Assembly: GCF_014284125.1 (NCBI RefSeq)
Contig: NZ_JACOFX010000002.1
Span: 620,001-684,000 of the forward strand
Length of the DNA: 64,000 nt
Reading direction: 5' to 3'
Source: Undibacterium umbellatum
GTDB lineage: Bacteria > Pseudomonadota > Gammaproteobacteria > Burkholderiales > Burkholderiaceae_D
Within the stretch, counting starts at the first letter, position 1. Each line of letters opens with the position of its first letter. Positions 1-8,485 of the stretch are shown piece by piece. The notes beneath the pieces were generated by a model that searched no databases, was not told the origin of the DNA, and saw only the letters and a list, made by a program, of their open reading frames with translations. Made by a program: the position numbers and the translations under genes.

Positions 1-984
1 ATAGACACGCTGGCGGTGGTCCTTGATGCCGCTCAGGGCATCATAATCTGCCTTGCTGGCTTGCAGCGGGGTGTGTACACCCCAGTGTGCCAGGTACATG
101 AAGAAAGGGCGGTTCTTATTCTTCTTGATGGCAGCGACGGCTTCATCGGTAAAGTAATCCGTCAGGTACTTGTTTGGCTCAAACCATTTGCCGCCGTTAT
201 AGCTGACCCCAAAGCGCATGTTGGGCCACAGGAATTTATCGATGGGATCAAAATCCTGTTTGGAATTGACCACGTCAGCACTGTCTTGCGGCAGGTAGAG
301 CCCGCTTTCCATGAACAGGCTTTCATCAAAGCCCTGATTGTTTGGCCGCATGTCTTTGGTGCTGCCAAGGTGCCATTTCCCTATATGGATATTGTGGTAA
401 CCGCGCTGCTTCAGGATTTCAGCGACGGTGACTTCAGACGCAGGCATGCCCAGGTCATCAAAGTCTTTCATCTCCCGGATTCTTTCACTATTCAGGAGGG
501 TGGGATGCAGTTGGTCTGCCTCTGTATTGAGCTTCGCCACTACTCTGGCCATTGCACCAGGCAGGGGTGTAAACTCTACTCCAAAGCGCCAGGGGTAACG
601 ACCAGTCATCAAGGCAGCGCGTGATACCGTGCAGACGGCGGCACCAGAATAACCTTCGACAAAATTGACGCCATCACGGGCTATGGAATCAATATTCGGG
701 GTTGCCGCCCCTAACTTGGTATAGCCGCCACCATTGGTGCTGACATCATTGATGCCCAGGTCATCTGCCAGGATGATGATCACATTTGGCAAGCGTGGGG
801 TAGTACCAGCCGTTTGAGCAGGACCATCCATCCACTGCACTGGCCTGTAAGATTCACGCGGATGTTTTATATCGGTGTACCATCCCAGCGAATAGCGTAA
901 GACATTGATGCGATTGAGATACAGCGTGCCAGCAGCGACGGCGATAATGCCCAGTGTCACCAGAGTTACGGATTTTAATTTCAT
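1..984 (-). CDS. Type I sulfatase (arylsulfatase family), 3' end outside window
   Basis: The 328 visible residues form the N-terminal part of an alkaline-phosphatase-fold sulfatase, which hydrolyses sulfate esters. A hydrophobic N-terminal anchor or signal (about residues 7-22) implies export to the periplasm. The metal-binding ILADDLG motif (Asp74, Asp75) is present, followed by the catalytic motif with Cys118 (positions 631-633) in VCTVSRAALMTGR, and HIGKWHLG further on. In the family this Cys is oxidised to formylglycine within C-x-P/A-x-R; here the third position is Val, which is unusual. It starts 56 bp after the hydrolase gene ending at 1041 and is probably the last seen gene of the fadD operon. 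The reading frame is open to the window edge. It could be another phosphodiesterase/phosphatase of the same fold if the Cys is not modified. Confidence 0.85.
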   Translation of the reverse strand, partial: MKLKSVTLVTLGIIAVAAGTLYLNRINVLRYSLGWYTDIKHPRESYRPVQWMDGPAQTAGTTPRLPNVIIILADDLGINDVSTNGGGYTKLGAATPNIDSIARDGVNFVEGYSGAAVCTVSRAALMTGRYPWRFGVEFTPLPGAMARVVAKLNTEADQLHPTLLNSERIREMKDFDDLGMPASEVTVAEILKQRGYHNIHIGKWHLGSTKDMRPNNQGFDESLFMESGLYLPQDSADVVNSKQDFDPIDKFLWPNMRFGVSYNGGKWFEPNKYLTDYFTDEAVAAIKKNKNRPFFMYLAHWGVHTPLQASKADYDALSGIKDHRQRVY

Positions 985-1040
985 ACCTGTTTTTGTAGTA
1001 GTGTTTTATGCAAAGCTTGCTCGCTATTACTTCGACGCTT

Positions 1041-1856
1041 TCAGCCAACCACGGCAAATTGCCCCGCATTATCCGCCAGCCATTGCCGCGATAGGCTGGC
1101 ATCATGCTGGTCTGGATGAAAGTCTTTAGCCAGATAGTCGCGCCAGGCCTGGCGATTGGCGCTGATGATGCCATCCTTGCCAAACAGGAAGCGCCAGGCA
1201 CTGCGCCAGGTAGAAAGCTTGAACAGCGCACCATCATGCCAGAGATTGCGCATGGTCTGGTACAGCACATCCGTCATGAAGATCATGGTGATATAGCGAA
1301 ACACCTTGATGCGCCTTGGGTAGTCACCGCCTGCGGCCTGGTAGATATCATAGGCGGTGCAGCGATGTTCAGATTCTTCCGCACTATGCCATAGCCACAT
1401 GGTTTTCAATCTGTCTTCACTGCCTTGCAAGGCAAATGGATGACGCAGCATCCAGTTGGCAAGGATGTCGGTGAAATGCTCGGTCGCCGCCGTAGCTGCC
1501 AGATGCAGACGCACATCGAGGTGGGCATTCTTTTCCAGACGTCGCAGTGCCCGCCTTTCTATGATGTTGGGGAAGCCAAGCTTATCCAGATGCGCATTGA
1601 ACAAGCTGTGTATGCGCCTGTGCGTTGCCTCCTGACCTATGAAGCCGCGCACTTCCTGTTCATGCTTTGCACGGGCTGCATCCGGCAAGGTCTTCAAACC
1701 CGCCTTGACAGAATCGATGAAGTATTGCTCACCCACAGGGAAGCTCATCGACAGGGCATTGAAGAATGCGGAGCGAAAGGCATCACCTCCATTCCAGCGC
1801 GCAGGTATAGGGGCGGCCAGGTCGATCAGCAAACGGCGGACCACAAGTTCAGTCAT
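1041..1856 (-). CDS. Metal-dependent hydrolase, PF10118-type (ferritin-like diiron fold)
   Basis: This 271-residue protein matches the 'predicted metal-dependent hydrolase' family often found beside fatty-acid and terpene degradation genes. What shows it is the spaced helical metal-ligand pattern: GQEATHRRIH, then TEHFTD, then HSAEESEHR, which gives Glu and His ligands as in diiron carboxylate proteins. There is no signal peptide, so it is likely cytoplasmic. The start lies 9 bp after the end of the upstream acyl-CoA ligase gene, so the two are almost surely co-transcribed. Its substrate is unknown; the neighbourhood suggests lipid or fatty-ester metabolism. Family assignment is good, function is not. 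Confidence 0.8.
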   Translation of the reverse strand: MTELVVRRLLIDLAAPIPARWNGGDAFRSAFFNALSMSFPVGEQYFIDSVKAGLKTLPDAARAKHEQEVRGFIGQEATHRRIHSLFNAHLDKLGFPNIIERRALRRLEKNAHLDVRLHLAATAATEHFTDILANWMLRHPFALQGSEDRLKTMWLWHSAEESEHRCTAYDIYQAAGGDYPRRIKVFRYITMIFMTDVLYQTMRNLWHDGALFKLSTWRSAWRFLFGKDGIISANRQAWRDYLAKDFHPDQHDASLSRQWLADNAGQFAVVG

Positions 1857-1865
1857 TATCTTTCC

Positions 1866-3539
1866 TCAGTCCAGGTTGCGTAATTCACGGCGCAATATCT
1901 TGCCCACATTACTCTTGGGCAGTTCGGCGACAAAGCGTATTTCCTTGGGGATCTTATAGCCCGTCAAATGCTGGCGACAGTGTGCCAGCAAGCTTTCTTC
2001 GCTCAGGGCAGAGTTCTTTTTGACGACAAAAATTTTCACGACTTCACCGGCATGGGCATCGGCCTTGGCGACAGCGGCCACTTCCATGACATCCGCGTGC
2101 ATCATGACGACTTCTTCAATTTCATTGGGGTAGACATTGAAACCGGACACCAGGATCATGTCTTTCATCCTGTCGACGATTTTCAGAAAACCCCGTTCAT
2201 CCATGATGGCGACATCGCCAGTGCGCAGATAGCCATCGGCAGTCATGACCTTGTCAGTTTCTTCCGGGCGTTGCCAGTAACCCTGCATGACTTGCGGGCC
2301 AAGCACGCATAGTTCGCCAGCTTCACCTGGTGGCACATCCTCGCCGCTGGCATTGCGTATTGATACATAGGTCGAGGGCAATGGCAGACCTATACTGCCG
2401 CTGTATTCTTTCATGTCCAGCGGGTTGACTGTTACTGTTGGTGAGCATTCTGTCAGGCCATAGCCTTCCACCAGCGGTGAGTTGGTCACTTGCTGCCAGC
2501 GTTCTGCCACCGGCCTTTGCACGGCTGCACCGCCGCCTATGGCAAAGCGCAACTGGCTGAAATCGATCTTGGAAAACTCAGGGTCATTCAACAAACCATT
2601 GAACAAGGTATTTACCGCAGGTAAAGAGACAAAGGGATACTTCGCCAGTATCTTGACAAACTCAGGTATCTTGCGTGGATCAGCCACCAGCACATTGGTG
2701 CCACCCAGGCCAACAAAGCTCAGGCAAGAGCCCAGGGCAAAGATATGGTAAAGCGGTATCGCTGTGATGCTGATGATCTCTTGCGACTTATCCATGAAAG
2801 GTGCGCTCCACAACTCACCCTGTTTGGCATTGGCGAGTATGTTCAAGTGACTGAGCATTGCTCCCTTGGAGACCCCCGTCGTGCCACCTGTATATTGTAA
2901 GAAGGCCAGCTCATGGGGTTCTACCCTGACGCTGCGGTAGTCACTGGCCTTGCCCTGTCCTAGCACATCCAGAAAATTGGCATGCCCGGGCAGTTTATAC
3001 GGCGGCACCATTTTCTTGACCTTGCGTATCAGGAAATTACCCAGCATGCGCTTCACAGGCGGCATCATGTCAGCCAGACCAGTGACGATGACATGTTTGA
3101 CGCTGGTATTGGCAATCACCTTTTCCAGCGTATGAGCAAACAGCTCCACCACGATCATGGCAACTGCACCGCTATCCTTCAACTGATGTTCAAGCTCCCG
3201 CGGTGTGTACATGGGGTTGACATTCACCACCACATAGCCAGCCCGCAAGAGGCCAATCAGGCAGACCGGGTATTGCAGCACATTCGGCATCATCAATGCC
3301 ACGCGTGCACCCTTGGGCAATTTTAACTGGTTCTGGAAATAACTGGCCAACTGCCGCGACAGCAGATCAAGTTCATCATAGGTATAGCTGACGCCACTGC
3401 TGCCACTGATAAAGGCCCGGCGCTTGCCATAGGCCTTGACGGCTTGTTCAAAGTACTCGCCTATCGAAGTCAACGCCGCCACATCAATATCCGCCGGCAC
3501 CCCGGCACTATAGCTGCGCGTCCAGATTCTCTCCATCAT
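1866..3539 (-). CDS. fadD: Long-chain-fatty-acid-CoA ligase
   Basis: The product activates fatty acids to acyl-CoA with ATP in the cytoplasm or at the inner membrane, feeding beta-oxidation. Typical ANL-superfamily motifs are present: the P-loop YTGGTTGVSKGA, the GYGLTECSP segment, YLRTGD, and the C-terminal GKILRREL with the catalytic Lys. I start it at 3539, where an ATGATG pair follows GGAG at good spacing, giving 557 aa, the usual length for FadD (E. coli about 561). The longer open frame back to 3734 would run through the promoter and palindrome and is rejected. First gene of a minus-strand operon with the PF10118 protein and the sulfatase. Regulation is probably by a repressor on the palindrome at 3562-3589. 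Confidence 0.93.
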   Translation of the reverse strand: MMERIWTRSYSAGVPADIDVAALTSIGEYFEQAVKAYGKRRAFISGSSGVSYTYDELDLLSRQLASYFQNQLKLPKGARVALMMPNVLQYPVCLIGLLRAGYVVVNVNPMYTPRELEHQLKDSGAVAMIVVELFAHTLEKVIANTSVKHVIVTGLADMMPPVKRMLGNFLIRKVKKMVPPYKLPGHANFLDVLGQGKASDYRSVRVEPHELAFLQYTGGTTGVSKGAMLSHLNILANAKQGELWSAPFMDKSQEIISITAIPLYHIFALGSCLSFVGLGGTNVLVADPRKIPEFVKILAKYPFVSLPAVNTLFNGLLNDPEFSKIDFSQLRFAIGGGAAVQRPVAERWQQVTNSPLVEGYGLTECSPTVTVNPLDMKEYSGSIGLPLPSTYVSIRNASGEDVPPGEAGELCVLGPQVMQGYWQRPEETDKVMTADGYLRTGDVAIMDERGFLKIVDRMKDMILVSGFNVYPNEIEEVVMMHADVMEVAAVAKADAHAGEVVKIFVVKKNSALSEESLLAHCRQHLTGYKIPKEIRFVAELPKSNVGKILRRELRNLD

Positions 3540-3561
3540 CAGCAGTCTCCATATCGGTTTT

Positions 3562-3589
3562 GTTTTCAATACAGTAGTGTATTGAAAAC
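3562..3589. promoter_or_regulatory. Perfect 12-bp palindrome, probable repressor operator of fadD
   Basis: GTTTTCAATACA, a 4-nt spacer, then TGTATTGAAAAC: a perfect inverted repeat with 12-bp arms. It covers the putative -10 box (TACTGT at 3571-3576 on the minus strand) of a promoter whose -35 is TTGACA at 3594-3599, spacing 17. A TetR-type regulator of fatty-acid degradation would fit; no such regulator lies in the window. No T-run follows, so it is not a terminator. Confidence 0.65.
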
Positions 3590-3599
3590 TGGATGTCAA
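3571..3599 (-). promoter_or_regulatory. Sigma70-type promoter of the fadD operon
   Basis: Minus strand TTGACA (3599-3594) and TACTGT (3576-3571) are separated by 17 bp, about 32 bp upstream of the chosen fadD start codon. The -35 is perfect, the -10 weak (3 of 6). It overlaps the palindrome above. Confidence 0.5.
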
Positions 3600-3802
3600 T
3601 GGGAATTGTGGATGCTTGAACGGGAATGTGACGTGGAGGGGGACGAATACCAGTTGATGTCTTTTGGAAGGAGTACAATTATTAAACAGGCATCTGCTAA
3701 TAGGACTGAGAGAGAAATATGACCTAGCCAGCATTCATCTGATAAATCTAGAATAATTCTGTGGAGATTTTGGTCCGATTAAAATAGTGAGGAGTAAACT
3801 TT

Positions 3803-4126
3803 ATGAGTTGCCCATATTGCCAATTTAGTTTGAATACACTAAAGCAAATGCAGGAAGACCACACGACTTTCTATACAGCAGGCGGAAGAAGGAAATTATG
3901 GATAGCGGAACTAGATGAAGCTTCAAAGACACTCAAAATGGAGCGGTCAACCAAAAAAATAACTTGGTCTTTAGATCTTGGACAATTGAAAGATGTTCAT
4001 GACCGCATTCATTACGAAGGCTTGTTATTGGATGCGGAAGTGATTGATAAAATAATTCCCACATGGGGAAATTATGTTACTGGTCTTTTGAGGCATCTTG
4101 GCTGCATAGGAAAATCAGGTAGCTAA
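3803..4126 (+). CDS. Unknown small protein with N-terminal CPYC motif
   Basis: I do not recognise this 107-residue protein. It begins MSCPYC, a C-x-x-C pair that could bind metal or be redox active, and has another Cys near the C-terminus (LGCIG). It lacks a signal peptide or membrane segment and is mixed charged, with several Trp. A strong Shine-Dalgarno (GAGGAG, about 8 nt before the ATG) supports translation. It stands alone between the fadD promoter region and a convergent membrane-protein gene, and its base composition is clearly more AT-rich than its neighbours, which hints at recent acquisition. Confidence 0.6.
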   Translation: MSCPYCQFSLNTLKQMQEDHTTFYTAGGRRKLWIAELDEASKTLKMERSTKKITWSLDLGQLKDVHDRIHYEGLLLDAEVIDKIIPTWGNYVTGLLRHLGCIGKSGS

Positions 4127-4242
4127 TCATAGCTAGCTAGTTTTCTTGCATTTCAATGCCTCTATTTTTTCTTCAAGAGACGGCAAAGTAGAGACAGCAA
4201 TTGTTTATCGCGAAACTACTAGCCGTTTCTTTATCAAAACTT

Positions 4243-4833
4243 CTATTCCCACTGCGCACTACCGCGTCTGTCTGTTGCTCCATAGATGGTGCGTGCTACG
4301 GCGCACAGAGCCATGACTTGCACCATCAGCAGATACCAGCCCGCGCCACCTGCTGCAACGGAGTCGCTGGTGTGCCTGTCAAGATGCATGGTGTGCTTTA
4401 CCCTGGTCACGTAGAGTGAAATGAATTCCATGAAAGAATCCAGCGATGGATTTGGCACGCTGCCCATGAAATAGAAGGACAGGTAGATACCAAGAAAAAT
4501 CTGCACCGCAAAGGCGACGGCGACGATCAGCAAGAAGGCAAAATCAATGCGGCCGGGCTGGAAATGGAACCTTGTTGCTCCCAGGTAAAAACCACTAAGG
4601 GCAGCAAAACCCATGACAAGTGCGCCGATAGGCAACAACACCATATAAGAGAAAGAAAAAAGATTAAACCCGGTCATGCGCCAGGCCAAGGTGTTGAAGG
4701 CAGCGACCAGCAATGAAGTGATCAGGCAAAATAGCCAGGTAGTGAGTCTTGCTTGTGTAAATGGGGATGTCACGAAGTGGCCTTGAGGGGGGGGAGAAGT
4801 TAATGGTGCTTTTGATGGTACGCTGGCCTGCAC
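4243..4833 (-). CDS. Small integral membrane protein of unknown function
   Basis: This protein of up to 196 residues has about four hydrophobic segments (LTTWLFCLITSLLVAAFNTLA, YMVLLPIGALVMGFAALSGF, FAFLLIVAVAFAVQIFLGIY and WYLLMVQVMALCAVA) separated by short loops, with a Pro/Ser-rich N-terminus. The open frame begins at a GTG (4833); an alternative GTG at 4770, preceded by AAGG, would remove about 21 unconserved-looking residues. No family is recognised. It is convergent with the small CPYC gene and followed by no obvious terminator. Confidence 0.6.
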   Translation of the reverse strand: MQASVPSKAPLTSPPPQGHFVTSPFTQARLTTWLFCLITSLLVAAFNTLAWRMTGFNLFSFSYMVLLPIGALVMGFAALSGFYLGATRFHFQPGRIDFAFLLIVAVAFAVQIFLGIYLSFYFMGSVPNPSLDSFMEFISLYVTRVKHTMHLDRHTSDSVAAGGAGWYLLMVQVMALCAVARTIYGATDRRGSAQWE

Positions 4834-5257
4834 CGATATTAAAAATTGGGACCGATGTTATCTTAGTGATAATCTTCCGTCAAGATACTCTGGCTTGTGG
4901 GGTGTCTGGGCTGCTTTGTCCAAGCAAAGTATGTCAATCTATCAGCGCCTAGACCAGAATACGCCGATCGATCACTTTGCCTTCCTGCCTCAGCTTGATC
5001 TGACTTGCTTGGCAAACCAGAATTTAGACACCGATCCGGGGCGGTTGTAGTCAATGGTCACCAGCACTAAGCTCCTATTGACGCGTTAGGAGCGGCTTAA
5101 GCCGCGAACATTGAATAGGCCAGAGACTGAATCAAAGCTTCGCGGCTAAAGCCGTTCCTAAAAAACAGTAGTGGGTATTTAAAAGTAAAACCTGTTGCAC
5201 ATACCGGACAAGAAAGTCGCTAAAATCTTGCTCTCAACAAAATTACCGGAGCCAGCC
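4834..5257. other. Intergenic region holding a REP-like repeat and the pgeF promoter region
   Basis: About 420 bp without a credible gene between the membrane protein and pgeF. The only structures I see are the inverted repeat at 5087-5160 and a possible weak promoter (TTGCAC at 5195, TAAAAT at 5221, spacing 20) before pgeF. Short open frames here lack ribosome sites and known motifs. Confidence 0.5.
5087..5160. repeat. REP/BIME-like inverted repeat
   Basis: Two 22-nt arms (5087-5108 and 5139-5160) are reverse complements with only two mismatches; each carries the internally palindromic core GCGGCTTAAGCCGC or its variant, starting TAGGAGCGGC. This is the look of extragenic palindromic repeats known in pseudomonads and xanthomonads (AGGAGCGGCTTnAGCCGCGA type). 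It lies between genes, as REPs do. Whether it occurs elsewhere in the genome cannot be seen here; no second copy is in this window. Confidence 0.7.
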
Positions 5258-5956
5258 TTGCATCGCAGCCACCATCGCCACAATAGCGAACACCATAGCG
5301 ACATTCTTTCCAGCGTCCCCGGCATACGCCATGGCTTTGGTAATGCACGCGACTTTGTCCCGGCCAGCCTGAGTGGGCATTGGGACACCGTACCTAACAA
5401 GTTGCAGGTGCATGGCATCCGGGTGGTGGAAGTGACTGAAAAATCCCAGCAATGTGGCGATGCAGATGCTTTTTACATACGCTTGCCAGGCATACCCGTA
5501 ACCGTGATCACCGCTGATTGCGTGCCTGTTTTGCTGGCGCGGCGTGATGGCAAGATGATCGCCGCTGCCCATGCAGGCTGGCGCGGCATAGTCGGCGGCG
5601 TGGTGCAGGCCTTATGGCAGGAACTGGCGGCACAAGGTGAGCAGCCGCAAGACTGGGTGGCAGCCATCGGTGCGCATATAGGACCTTGCTGTTTTGAGGT
5701 CAGCGAAGAACTGGCGGCGGATTTTGTGCGGCAATTTCCTGATCTCGATGCCAGCGCCATCAACCCGCGTTACCGTCATGTCGACCTGAACGTATTGGCC
5801 CTACGTGCCTTGCAGCAAATCGGTATTAGCGAGATTGACCATGCCGTGCCTTGCACCATGTGTAGCAAGACTGGGGAAGGTAAACATGTCTATCGTAGTT
5901 ATCGTCGTGGTGACCGTAATTCTTTTCAGCATTCAGGGCTGTTGATTTTGCCTTGA
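5258..5956 (+). CDS. pgeF: Peptidoglycan editing factor / polyphenol oxidase (YfiH) family
   Basis: Laccase-domain protein of the PgeF/YfiH family, a cytoplasmic Cu/Zn enzyme linked to editing of mis-incorporated residues in peptidoglycan precursors and to purine nucleoside phosphorolysis. Family signatures are visible in order: KLQVHG, TADCVPVLL, AAHAGWRG, IGPCCFEV, and YRRGDRN near the end; His and Cys of these motifs form the metal site. I take the TTG at 5258 (GGAG six nt upstream) as start, 232 aa; the frame is open upstream to a TTG at 5195 without any ribosome site. The N-terminal part before 'VPGIRHGFG' is shorter than in E. coli YfiH. It is convergent with the LysR gene, 8 bp away. 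Confidence 0.9.
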   Translation: MHRSHHRHNSEHHSDILSSVPGIRHGFGNARDFVPASLSGHWDTVPNKLQVHGIRVVEVTEKSQQCGDADAFYIRLPGIPVTVITADCVPVLLARRDGKMIAAAHAGWRGIVGGVVQALWQELAAQGEQPQDWVAAIGAHIGPCCFEVSEELAADFVRQFPDLDASAINPRYRHVDLNVLALRALQQIGISEIDHAVPCTMCSKTGEGKHVYRSYRRGDRNSFQHSGLLILP

Positions 5957-5964
5957 TCTGATCA

Positions 5965-6861
5965 TTAAAGCTTGTCTTGTGCGTGCTGGCTCAAGTAGCC
6001 AAGAAAATTGCTGGCAATGGGAGACAGGCGTTTGCCTCGCAGGTGGACGATATACCAGTTCGACATGATGGGGAAATCCTGGACGTCCAGAACGGTCAAG
6101 TTTTGATCTGTCAAATGATCGCCCAGCGCATGGCGAGACAGAATGGTCAGCCCCATGTCGGCTGCAACCGCTTGTTTGATCGCTTCGTTGCTACCTAGCT
6201 CCAGTCTGACCAGGGGTGTGATCTTATTCTCGCTAAAGTAGTGCTCGCACGCCAGCCTGGTGCCAGAGCCCCGTTCACGCAGGATAAAGCGCTCATTTAA
6301 TAACTGGGCAAATTGCAGCCTGTTTTTTCCCGCCAAAGGATGCTGCAAGTGAGCAACCACGACCAGTGGATTAGGCAAGAATACTTGTTTGACGACGTCA
6401 ATGTCCTTAGGGGGCGTGGACATGATGTAGATATCGTCCAAATTGTTTCTCAGACGCTCGACGACGCCGTCACGGTTTTGCACTTCGAGCGCGATATCAA
6501 TTTCCGGGAATTCCCTACAGAAATCACCCAGCATACGCGGGATAAAGTATTTCGCGGTGCTGACCACGGCCACCCGCAAGCTGCCCGCGGTCAAGCCTTT
6601 CATGGCAGCGATTTGTTGTTCAAAGCTGCCCCATTCATGTGCTAGGTTGCGGGCGGTGCTCGCCAATTCTTCGCCTGCTTTGGTCAGGTGCAGTTTTTTG
6701 CCTATCACTTCATACAAGGGCATACCTATGGTGTCTGTCATTTCTTTCAGTTGCATGGACACCGTGGGTTGTGTCACGTGACAGGCGCGTGCAACAGCAC
6801 TGATGCTGCGCAATTCTGCCAGGCGTATGAAGATCTGCAATTGTCTAAAGCTAATGTTCAT
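5965..6861 (-). CDS. LysR-family regulator (CbbR-like), probable regulator of the adjacent transporter
   Basis: 298 residues, the usual LysR length. The N-terminal winged HTH is clear (FRQLQIFIRLAELRSISAVA, then TQPTVSMQLKEM), followed by a periplasmic-binding-type effector domain. The sequence resembles CbbR/CysB-type regulators of carbon metabolism. It is divergent from the SbtA-type bicarbonate transporter gene with a short shared region holding an inverted repeat, the classic LysR arrangement, so it most likely controls that gene and itself. The inducer is unknown. Confidence 0.88.
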   Translation of the reverse strand: MNISFRQLQIFIRLAELRSISAVARACHVTQPTVSMQLKEMTDTIGMPLYEVIGKKLHLTKAGEELASTARNLAHEWGSFEQQIAAMKGLTAGSLRVAVVSTAKYFIPRMLGDFCREFPEIDIALEVQNRDGVVERLRNNLDDIYIMSTPPKDIDVVKQVFLPNPLVVVAHLQHPLAGKNRLQFAQLLNERFILRERGSGTRLACEHYFSENKITPLVRLELGSNEAIKQAVAADMGLTILSRHALGDHLTDQNLTVLDVQDFPIMSNWYIVHLRGKRLSPIASNFLGYLSQHAQDKL

Positions 6862-6865
6862 AGGT

Positions 6866-6892
6866 TTTTATCTATGATTATATTCGATAAAA
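6866..6892. promoter_or_regulatory. Inverted repeat, candidate LysR-type binding site
   Basis: TTTTATC (6866-6872) and GATAAAA (6886-6892) form a 7-bp inverted repeat around a 13-nt AT-rich spacer, directly upstream of the LysR start and between the two divergent genes. Dyads of this shape are typical of LysR recognition sites. Inference only. Confidence 0.45.
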
Positions 6893-6954
6893 TTGATTTT
6901 ACCTTATGATGGCCTGCGCTTACCATGCCTGCCAACGATTTATTTAAGGCAGAT

Positions 6955-7923
6955 ATGCAGAGCTTACTCGACCCCGCCATCCTCTTTTTTATCTTTGGCA
7001 TCCTGGCTGGTTTGATGAAATCAAACCTGGAGATTCCCTCACAGATTGCCAAATTCCTGTCCTTGTATTTACTCATGGCCCTGGGTCTGAAGGGCGGTTT
7101 TGCGTTGGCGCATTCTGGCCTTAACCTGCAACTGGTGACCAGCCTGGGTTGCGCTATCGCATTGGCGCTGATTGTTCCCGCATTGTCTTACCTGGCCTTA
7201 AAGCGAATTTTGCCTGCGCTTGATGCGGTTGCCGTTGCGGCGACTTACGGTTCTGTCAGCGCGGTCACGTTTATCACGGCGGTGCAGTACATGGATACCC
7301 ATGGTTTGCCTTACGGCGGCCACATGGCGGCCGCAATGGCGCTGATGGAGTCGCCAGCGATACTGTTTGCCGTGATCGTGGCAAATACAGTGCGCAAGCG
7401 CAACACGACTGTGGGTGCGGCTGGTACTGTACCCACACTGGGCAAGATACTGCACGAGTCCTTGACCGACGGTGCGCAGTTACTGTTGTTGGGGGCCATG
7501 CTGGTAGGCATACTTTCCGGTGAGGCAGGCAAGGCCTCGATGCAGCCATTTTCTGGCGATTTGTTTAAAGGGATGCTGGCGTTTTTTCTGCTTGATATGG
7601 GTTTAAAGGCTGCACGCAACCTGGGACAATTGCGTGGAAAGTCCCCCTTGCTGATTGCCTATTCCTTGCTGGCACCGCTGGTCCATGCTGGAATAGCGCT
7701 AGGCCTGGCGGCCTTGTTCAGTTTGCCTGCCGGGGATGCCGCGCTGTTGATGGTACTTGCTGCCAGCGCCTCCTATATTGCGGTGCCGGCGGTTTTGCGC
7801 TTTGCTATTCCTGAAGCTTCGCCAGCACTGTATTTGGGGATGTCACTGGGTTTGACCTTTCCATTCAATATCTTGCTCGGTATCCCTTTGTACATGACAA
7901 TCGCTCATCATGTATTGATTTGA
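6955..7923 (+). CDS. sbtA: Sodium-dependent bicarbonate transporter, SbtA family
   Basis: Polytopic inner-membrane protein of the SbtA/DUF897 (PF05982) family, which imports bicarbonate with Na+. About ten hydrophobic segments are visible, with conserved stretches LLDPAILFFIFGILAG at the N-terminus, YGSVSAVTFITAVQY and ALMESPAILFAVIVA in the middle, and SASYIAVPAVLRFAIPEA near the end, the last highly typical of the family. I prefer the ATG at 6955 (AAGG five nt before it), giving 322 aa; an upstream ATG at 6925 has no ribosome site. No sbtB-like PII gene is nearby. The divergent LysR gene probably regulates it. Outside cyanobacteria the role is presumably supply of bicarbonate for anaplerotic carboxylations. 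Confidence 0.88.
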   Translation: MQSLLDPAILFFIFGILAGLMKSNLEIPSQIAKFLSLYLLMALGLKGGFALAHSGLNLQLVTSLGCAIALALIVPALSYLALKRILPALDAVAVAATYGSVSAVTFITAVQYMDTHGLPYGGHMAAAMALMESPAILFAVIVANTVRKRNTTVGAAGTVPTLGKILHESLTDGAQLLLLGAMLVGILSGEAGKASMQPFSGDLFKGMLAFFLLDMGLKAARNLGQLRGKSPLLIAYSLLAPLVHAGIALGLAALFSLPAGDAALLMVLAASASYIAVPAVLRFAIPEASPALYLGMSLGLTFPFNILLGIPLYMTIAHHVLI

Positions 7924-8002
7924 AACCGCTTCACCTGATTTTCTTAAAGAGCATACAATCTTGCATGCCTGATTGGACTTGTTCAACTTTATCGGACTCA
8001 GC

Positions 8003-8485
8003 ATGAGTAAACATACCCTAAATATTAACGGCCAGTTGCAGGCCGTAGATGTCGCCCCCGATACCCCTTTGTTATGGGCGCTGCGCGACAGCCTGAACCT
8101 GGTTGGTACCAAATATGGCTGCGGTGTAGGCCAGTGCGGGTCCTGTACTGTACATGTCAATGGTTCGCCTGTTCGTTCCTGTATGGTGCCGGTTTCTGCC
8201 GTGGGTAAACAGAAAGTCACTACCATAGAAGGCCTGGATGCCAAGGTCACGCACCCATTGCAAACCGCCTGGCAAGAACTGGATGTTCCTCAATGCGGCT
8301 ATTGCCAGGCTGGCCAGATCATGTCTGCTGCGGCTTTGTTGAGAGACAAGCCCCATCCTACTGATGCTGACATCGACTCCGCCATGGGCGGCAATCTTTG
8401 CCGCTGTGCTGCCTATATACGCATACGTGCAGGGATACACAGGGCGGCTGAGCTCGCGAATGGCAAGAAGAAGGTGGCGAAATGA
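8003..8485 (+). CDS. [2Fe-2S] subunit of a molybdenum hydroxylase (IorA-like)
   Basis: 160-residue small subunit of the xanthine-dehydrogenase family, closest in form to isoquinoline 1-oxidoreductase alpha subunit. It carries two [2Fe-2S] clusters: a plant-ferredoxin type (Cys40, Cys45, Cys48, Cys60 in [11 protein letters not shown]...SC) and a four-helix type (Cys98, Cys101, Cys133, Cys135 in QCGYCQ and NLCRCAAY). The latter motif usually reads CRCGTY, so Ala/Ala is a small departure. Start chosen at MSKHTLN, which matches the family N-terminus; the open frame extends ten codons further up without reason. The stop overlaps the start of the large subunit gene (ATGA), showing translational coupling. 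Confidence 0.93.
   Translation: MSKHTLNINGQLQAVDVAPDTPLLWALRDSLNLVGTKYGCGVGQCGSCTVHVNGSPVRSCMVPVSAVGKQKVTTIEGLDAKVTHPLQTAWQELDVPQCGYCQAGQIMSAAALLRDKPHPTDADIDSAMGGNLCRCAAYIRIRAGIHRAAELANGKKKVAK

Noticed and set aside
16..624. Plus-strand open frame of 202 codons at the window start
   Set aside because: It is antisense to the sulfatase gene, whose motifs are plain on the minus strand; no ribosome site or known motif.
3540..3734. 64-residue N-terminal extension of the acyl-CoA ligase
   Set aside because: It would run through the promoter and palindrome, and it exceeds the family length.
5195..5257. Upstream TTG start for pgeF
   Set aside because: No Shine-Dalgarno before it and the added residues do not resemble the family; the TTG at 5258 has GGAG at good spacing.
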